44,435 nt of DNA from CADCWK01 sp964244115 (GTDB lineage: Bacteria; Chloroflexota; Chloroflexia; Thermomicrobiales; UBA6265), in the NCBI GenBank assembly GCA_964244115.1, contig CAXTHM010000029.1, positions 1-44,435 on the forward strand, given 5' to 3'. The notes below the pieces were generated by a model that was not told the origin of the DNA, searched no databases, and was given only the letters and a program-made list of their open reading frames with translations. Position 1 is the stretch's first letter, and each line of letters begins with the position of its first letter. A program made the translations under genes and the position numbers. Shown here one piece after another: positions 41,725 to 44,435 of this stretch.

Positions 41725-44091
41725 ATGGACAGCCTTGCCGACGCGTTGACCTGGTACCTCACCCTGATGGCCGTCTCGTGGGCGGTCGCGCCGCTGGTCG
41801 CGATCCTGTGCGGCAGCCTGCCCGACCGCGGCACTGGCATCACGCGGCCGATCGGTCTGCTCGTGCTGGTCCTGCCGACCTGGTGGCTGGCGTCGCTCGA
41901 CCTGGTCCCGTACACCACGGCCGGACTCTGGGCGACGCTGGTCGTCGTCGCGGTCGCCGGTTACGGCCTGGCCTGGCGAGCCGGGGCACTGGGCCGGCGC
42001 TGGCTGGGGGCGATGCTGGTCGCCGAGCTGATCGGGATCGCGGCCTTCGCCCTCTACGTCTGGTTCCGGGGCCATCAGCCCGCCATCGTCCAGACCGAGA
42101 AGCCGATGGACAGCCTCATGCTCGCCAGCAGCATGCGGACCGAGGAGATCCCGCCGCCGGACCCGTGGTTCGCCGGCGAGCCGATCAATTACTACTACCT
42201 CGGCTACCTGATCAACGGTGCCGTCGCCCGGATGGCCGGCGTGGCCGAGGGCGTCGCCTTCAATCTCGCGCTGGCTGGAACCTTCGCGGCGACGGTCGCC
42301 GCCGCCTCGTCGGTCGCCTTCAACGTCGTCCGCCGCTTCGCCTCCCTCGGCCGGTCGGTCGCCGCCGGGCTCCTCGCGGTCGTCTTCGTGGTCTGGGCTG
42401 GCAATACCAAGAGCTACGTCGAGTTCCTCCGCGACCCATCGTTCCAGCTCGATCAGTGGTGGTGGCTCGGGCTAGGCTGGGACAGCAGCCGGGTCATCGA
42501 CGATGGCGTCTCCAACAACCCGATTAGCGAGTTCCCGTCGTTCAGCTTCGTCCTCGGCGATCTCCACCCGCATGTCATGGCCCTGCCGTTCGTCTGCATG
42601 GCGCTCGGGCTCGCCGTCAACCTCCTGCTCCGGTCGCTCCCGGCCGGGTTGCGAATCCCGGCCGCGGCGCCACCGGTCGAGGCGGCCGATCACGAGGTGG
42701 CGACGGTTAGCCGGTCGACGTGGCTGACCGTCGGCGTGACCGGTGGGCTCGTCGGGTCGCTCTACGCGCTGAACTCCTGGGATCTGCCGACGTACGGACT
42801 CGTGGCCGCCATCGCCGTCGTCCTGGCGCTGCCGGCAGCGACCGTCCGGCAGCGGCTGCTCGGGGTCGTCCTGCTCGGGGCGGCGGCGCTGGTCGCCTGG
42901 TTGCCCTTCTACGTCGCGTTCTCGCCACCGGTCGGGATTGGCGCCGGTGAGCTGCCGGGCTGGCTGGACGGCATCCCGCTCGTCTCGACGCTGGTGACGA
43001 CGATCGCCCCCGTCACCGGCGAGCGGACCGGCTTCGGCGAGTTCCTGCTCATCTTCGCGATCCCGACCGTGATCGCCGTCGCGTTCTTGACTGCCTCGCT
43101 CACTCTGCCCGGCCGGCGGCGCTACGAGAGCATCCGGGCGACCGAGTTGCTGATCGTCGTGGCGGTGCTCGTGGTCCTGACGCTGGTCGCCCAGACGCCG
43201 GTCCTGCTCGTCGCCGGGTTGATCGTCCTCGCCGGCCTCGAAGTCATCCGGCGGGAGGGCGCGATCACCGTCCGGACGGTCGCGGCCGGGCTGTTCGCGC
43301 TCGGCTTCCTGCTGCTGGCCGGGACGGAGCTGTTCTACATCCGGGACGTCTTCGGCAACCGGATGAACACGGTCTTCAAGATTCAGTACCAGGTCTGGGT
43401 GCTGATCGGGATCGCGTCGGCGCTAGCGCTCCTGACGCTCTGGGGCGATGCCCGCCGCTTCTCCGCCGGCGCCCGTCTCGCTGTTCGCCCGGTGCTCGCG
43501 GTCGCGACGGCCCTGGCGATCCTCCTCCTGTCGGTCTACCCGATCGTCTCCGGCCAGCGGTACTCGGAGGTCTATGAAGATCTGGGCTGGAGTTCGCTGG
43601 ACGGCCAGGCTTTCGCCAGGGAGGCCTTTCCGGACGAGATGGCCGCGATCGATTGGCTGAATGCCAATGCGGCATGGGACGCTCGCGTTCTCGAAGCGCC
43701 CGGCTGCGCCTACGGGCGACTTGACTGGGTGCCCGCTAATCTGGTCTCAGCGTACTCAGGTCGATCGACCTGGATGGGTTGGCCCAACCACGAAGGTCAG
43801 TGGCGAAATGGGGTCGAGCCGTTCTATTCAGAGATCGACCTCAGAACGAGCAACGTTCCTGATCTCTACGCCGACCCGGCTGCGGCGATGACTGCCCCAT
43901 ATGACTTCGATTATGTCTTCGTCGGAATCGCTGAGCGCGAGGGCATCCCACAGGCCGATGGTCGTACGCCTTGTGCCGATTCCGGGCCATTTGACATCGA
44001 CGACGACGCGTTCATCGCCGCCGGCTGGCAGCCGGTCTTCACGCAGGGAGATGTCGTCATCTACGGTCGAACGGACAACGCGTCAAGCTGA
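41725..44091 (+). CDS. stand-alone DUF2298 (Chlor_Arch_YYY) membrane protein
   Basis: A 788-residue membrane protein, paralogous to the C-terminal half of the fusion upstream. Shared motifs in the same order: TEKPMDSLMLASSMR, NYYYLG (155-160), EFPSFSFVLGDLHPH (DLHPH 279-283), RMNTVFK from 546, AIDWLN, and GWPNHE (685-690), followed by a RTSNVPDLY that mirrors RDVETLYD. Between are about 14-16 helices. No enzymatic function has been shown for the family that I know of; its helix pattern resembles GT-C transferases. ATG 41725 has GGAG six bases before it and follows the fusion by 64 bp. Codon use becomes less G+C-biased over the last ~450 bp. Confidence 0.85.
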   Translation: MDSLADALTWYLTLMAVSWAVAPLVAILCGSLPDRGTGITRPIGLLVLVLPTWWLASLDLVPYTTAGLWATLVVVAVAGYGLAWRAGALGRRWLGAMLVAELIGIAAFALYVWFRGHQPAIVQTEKPMDSLMLASSMRTEEIPPPDPWFAGEPINYYYLGYLINGAVARMAGVAEGVAFNLALAGTFAATVAAASSVAFNVVRRFASLGRSVAAGLLAVVFVVWAGNTKSYVEFLRDPSFQLDQWWWLGLGWDSSRVIDDGVSNNPISEFPSFSFVLGDLHPHVMALPFVCMALGLAVNLLLRSLPAGLRIPAAAPPVEAADHEVATVSRSTWLTVGVTGGLVGSLYALNSWDLPTYGLVAAIAVVLALPAATVRQRLLGVVLLGAAALVAWLPFYVAFSPPVGIGAGELPGWLDGIPLVSTLVTTIAPVTGERTGFGEFLLIFAIPTVIAVAFLTASLTLPGRRRYESIRATELLIVVAVLVVLTLVAQTPVLLVAGLIVLAGLEVIRREGAITVRTVAAGLFALGFLLLAGTELFYIRDVFGNRMNTVFKIQYQVWVLIGIASALALLTLWGDARRFSAGARLAVRPVLAVATALAILLLSVYPIVSGQRYSEVYEDLGWSSLDGQAFAREAFPDEMAAIDWLNANAAWDARVLEAPGCAYGRLDWVPANLVSAYSGRSTWMGWPNHEGQWRNGVEPFYSEIDLRTSNVPDLYADPAAAMTAPYDFDYVFVGIAEREGIPQADGRTPCADSGPFDIDDDAFIAAGWQPVFTQGDVVIYGRTDNASS

Positions 44092-44435
44092 TCGCGCGAT
44101 CGAATCGACACGTTGTGGTGAATCTCGAGGCGGCGGCAGTCGAGGCTCGAAGGGGCTTGCCCCTTCCCTATGATATCGGCGGCATCGGGTGGATCTGCAT
44201 CCGGGATGAACGATGTTCGCCGGGAGCTTGCACCCGGTATCATCGACAAGCGCTGATGCGCTTGACCTCGCCAGGATGCCGCATCTCCCCTCTCCAGGCA
44301 CCTGTTCAAAGGAGGGGCCGGGGGAGCGGTTGCTCCAGAGGAACCAATCAGTCCTGACAGACCACGATAGCGCGGCTCATAGCGGTTGACGGTGGAGCTG
44401 CCTCCCCCTCTCCATCCGGTCCGGACGGAGTCGCC
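44092..44435. other. 344-bp tail with hairpins and a repeat, no gene seen
   Basis: After the stop come GAAGGGGC (44149-44156) with its complement (44159-44166), a small hairpin that may end the DUF2298 transcript, and CCGGG-N8-CCCGG at 44220-44237. Then come a second copy of the CTCCCCTCTCC repeat and a third, partial one at the right edge. The window ends inside this region. Confidence 0.55.
44285..44326. repeat. copy 2 of the dispersed CTCCCCTCTCC repeat
   Basis: Positions 44285-44305 match 2701-2721 at 20 of 21 bases. A G-rich partner arm (GGAGGGG, 44311-44317, and GGGGGAG, 44320-44326) follows more closely than in copy 1. A related CTCCCCCTCTCCATCCGG stands at 44402-44419. Confidence 0.7.

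Overview
The window is about 44.4 kb of G+C-rich DNA densely packed with ordinary housekeeping genes. It carries no rRNA, tRNA, insertion sequence, prophage or CRISPR that I can see. Gene content points to a Chloroflexota bacterium, most likely Thermomicrobia or a close relative. The evidence is two giant DUF2298 ('Chlor_Arch_YYY') membrane proteins, a UPF0182 protein, frequent GTG/TTG starts, and FemAB next to a MurE that carries EDPR instead of the usual DNPR motif. A run of 10 Ns (3179-3188) shows it is a draft assembly. Taxonomy is inferred from families, not from a marker search.

Layout. 93-2688 (+): FemAB-like transferase and murE, overlapping by 8 bp. 2892-10271 (-): murJ, lepA and mazG, almost touching, then aspS, which contains the gap and an apparent 21-codon insertion. 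10511 (+): rpsT with a TTG start. 10874-11905 (-): holA. 12166-13425 (+): fabF, facing the primary sigma factor gene sigA (-). 15172-18083 (+): yebC-ruvC-tlyA-larB. 18086-20958 (-): pth-hbd-B12-binding mutase subunit-meaB, all overlapping. 21113-26383 (+): tatA, tgt, acpS, nnrD, a CBS protein, alr. 26524-28631 (-): a small HTH protein with a near-consensus promoter, a four-helix membrane protein of unknown function, and a metallo-beta-lactamase protein. 28850-31699 (+): UPF0182 protein. 32021-36633 (-): fmt, a membrane-fused spermidine-synthase-like protein, pgeF, yggS. 36702-44091 (+): the DUF2298 pair, then a repeat-bearing tail.

Coupling and regulation. Most operons use 4-8 bp start/stop overlaps. 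Convergent gene ends are usually separated by strong G+C-rich hairpins without T tracts (after murE, rpsT, fabF, alr and UPF0182); larB and meaB, only 2 bp apart, are the exception. Readable promoters fit a normal sigma-70 type, best before the HTH gene (TTGACA-N18-TACAAT).

The most promising little-described system is the DUF2298 pair. One member is a 1652-residue fusion of a GT39/PMT-like glycosyltransferase, an extracytoplasmic domain and a DUF2298 domain. The other is a stand-alone DUF2298 protein of 788 residues. They share motifs around YYY, DLHxH, RMNTVFK and GWxNHE. Other points of note are the in-frame insertion in aspS, a dispersed CTCCCCTCTCC repeat at both window ends, a 230-residue charged tail on MurJ, and a mutase operon without its large subunit.
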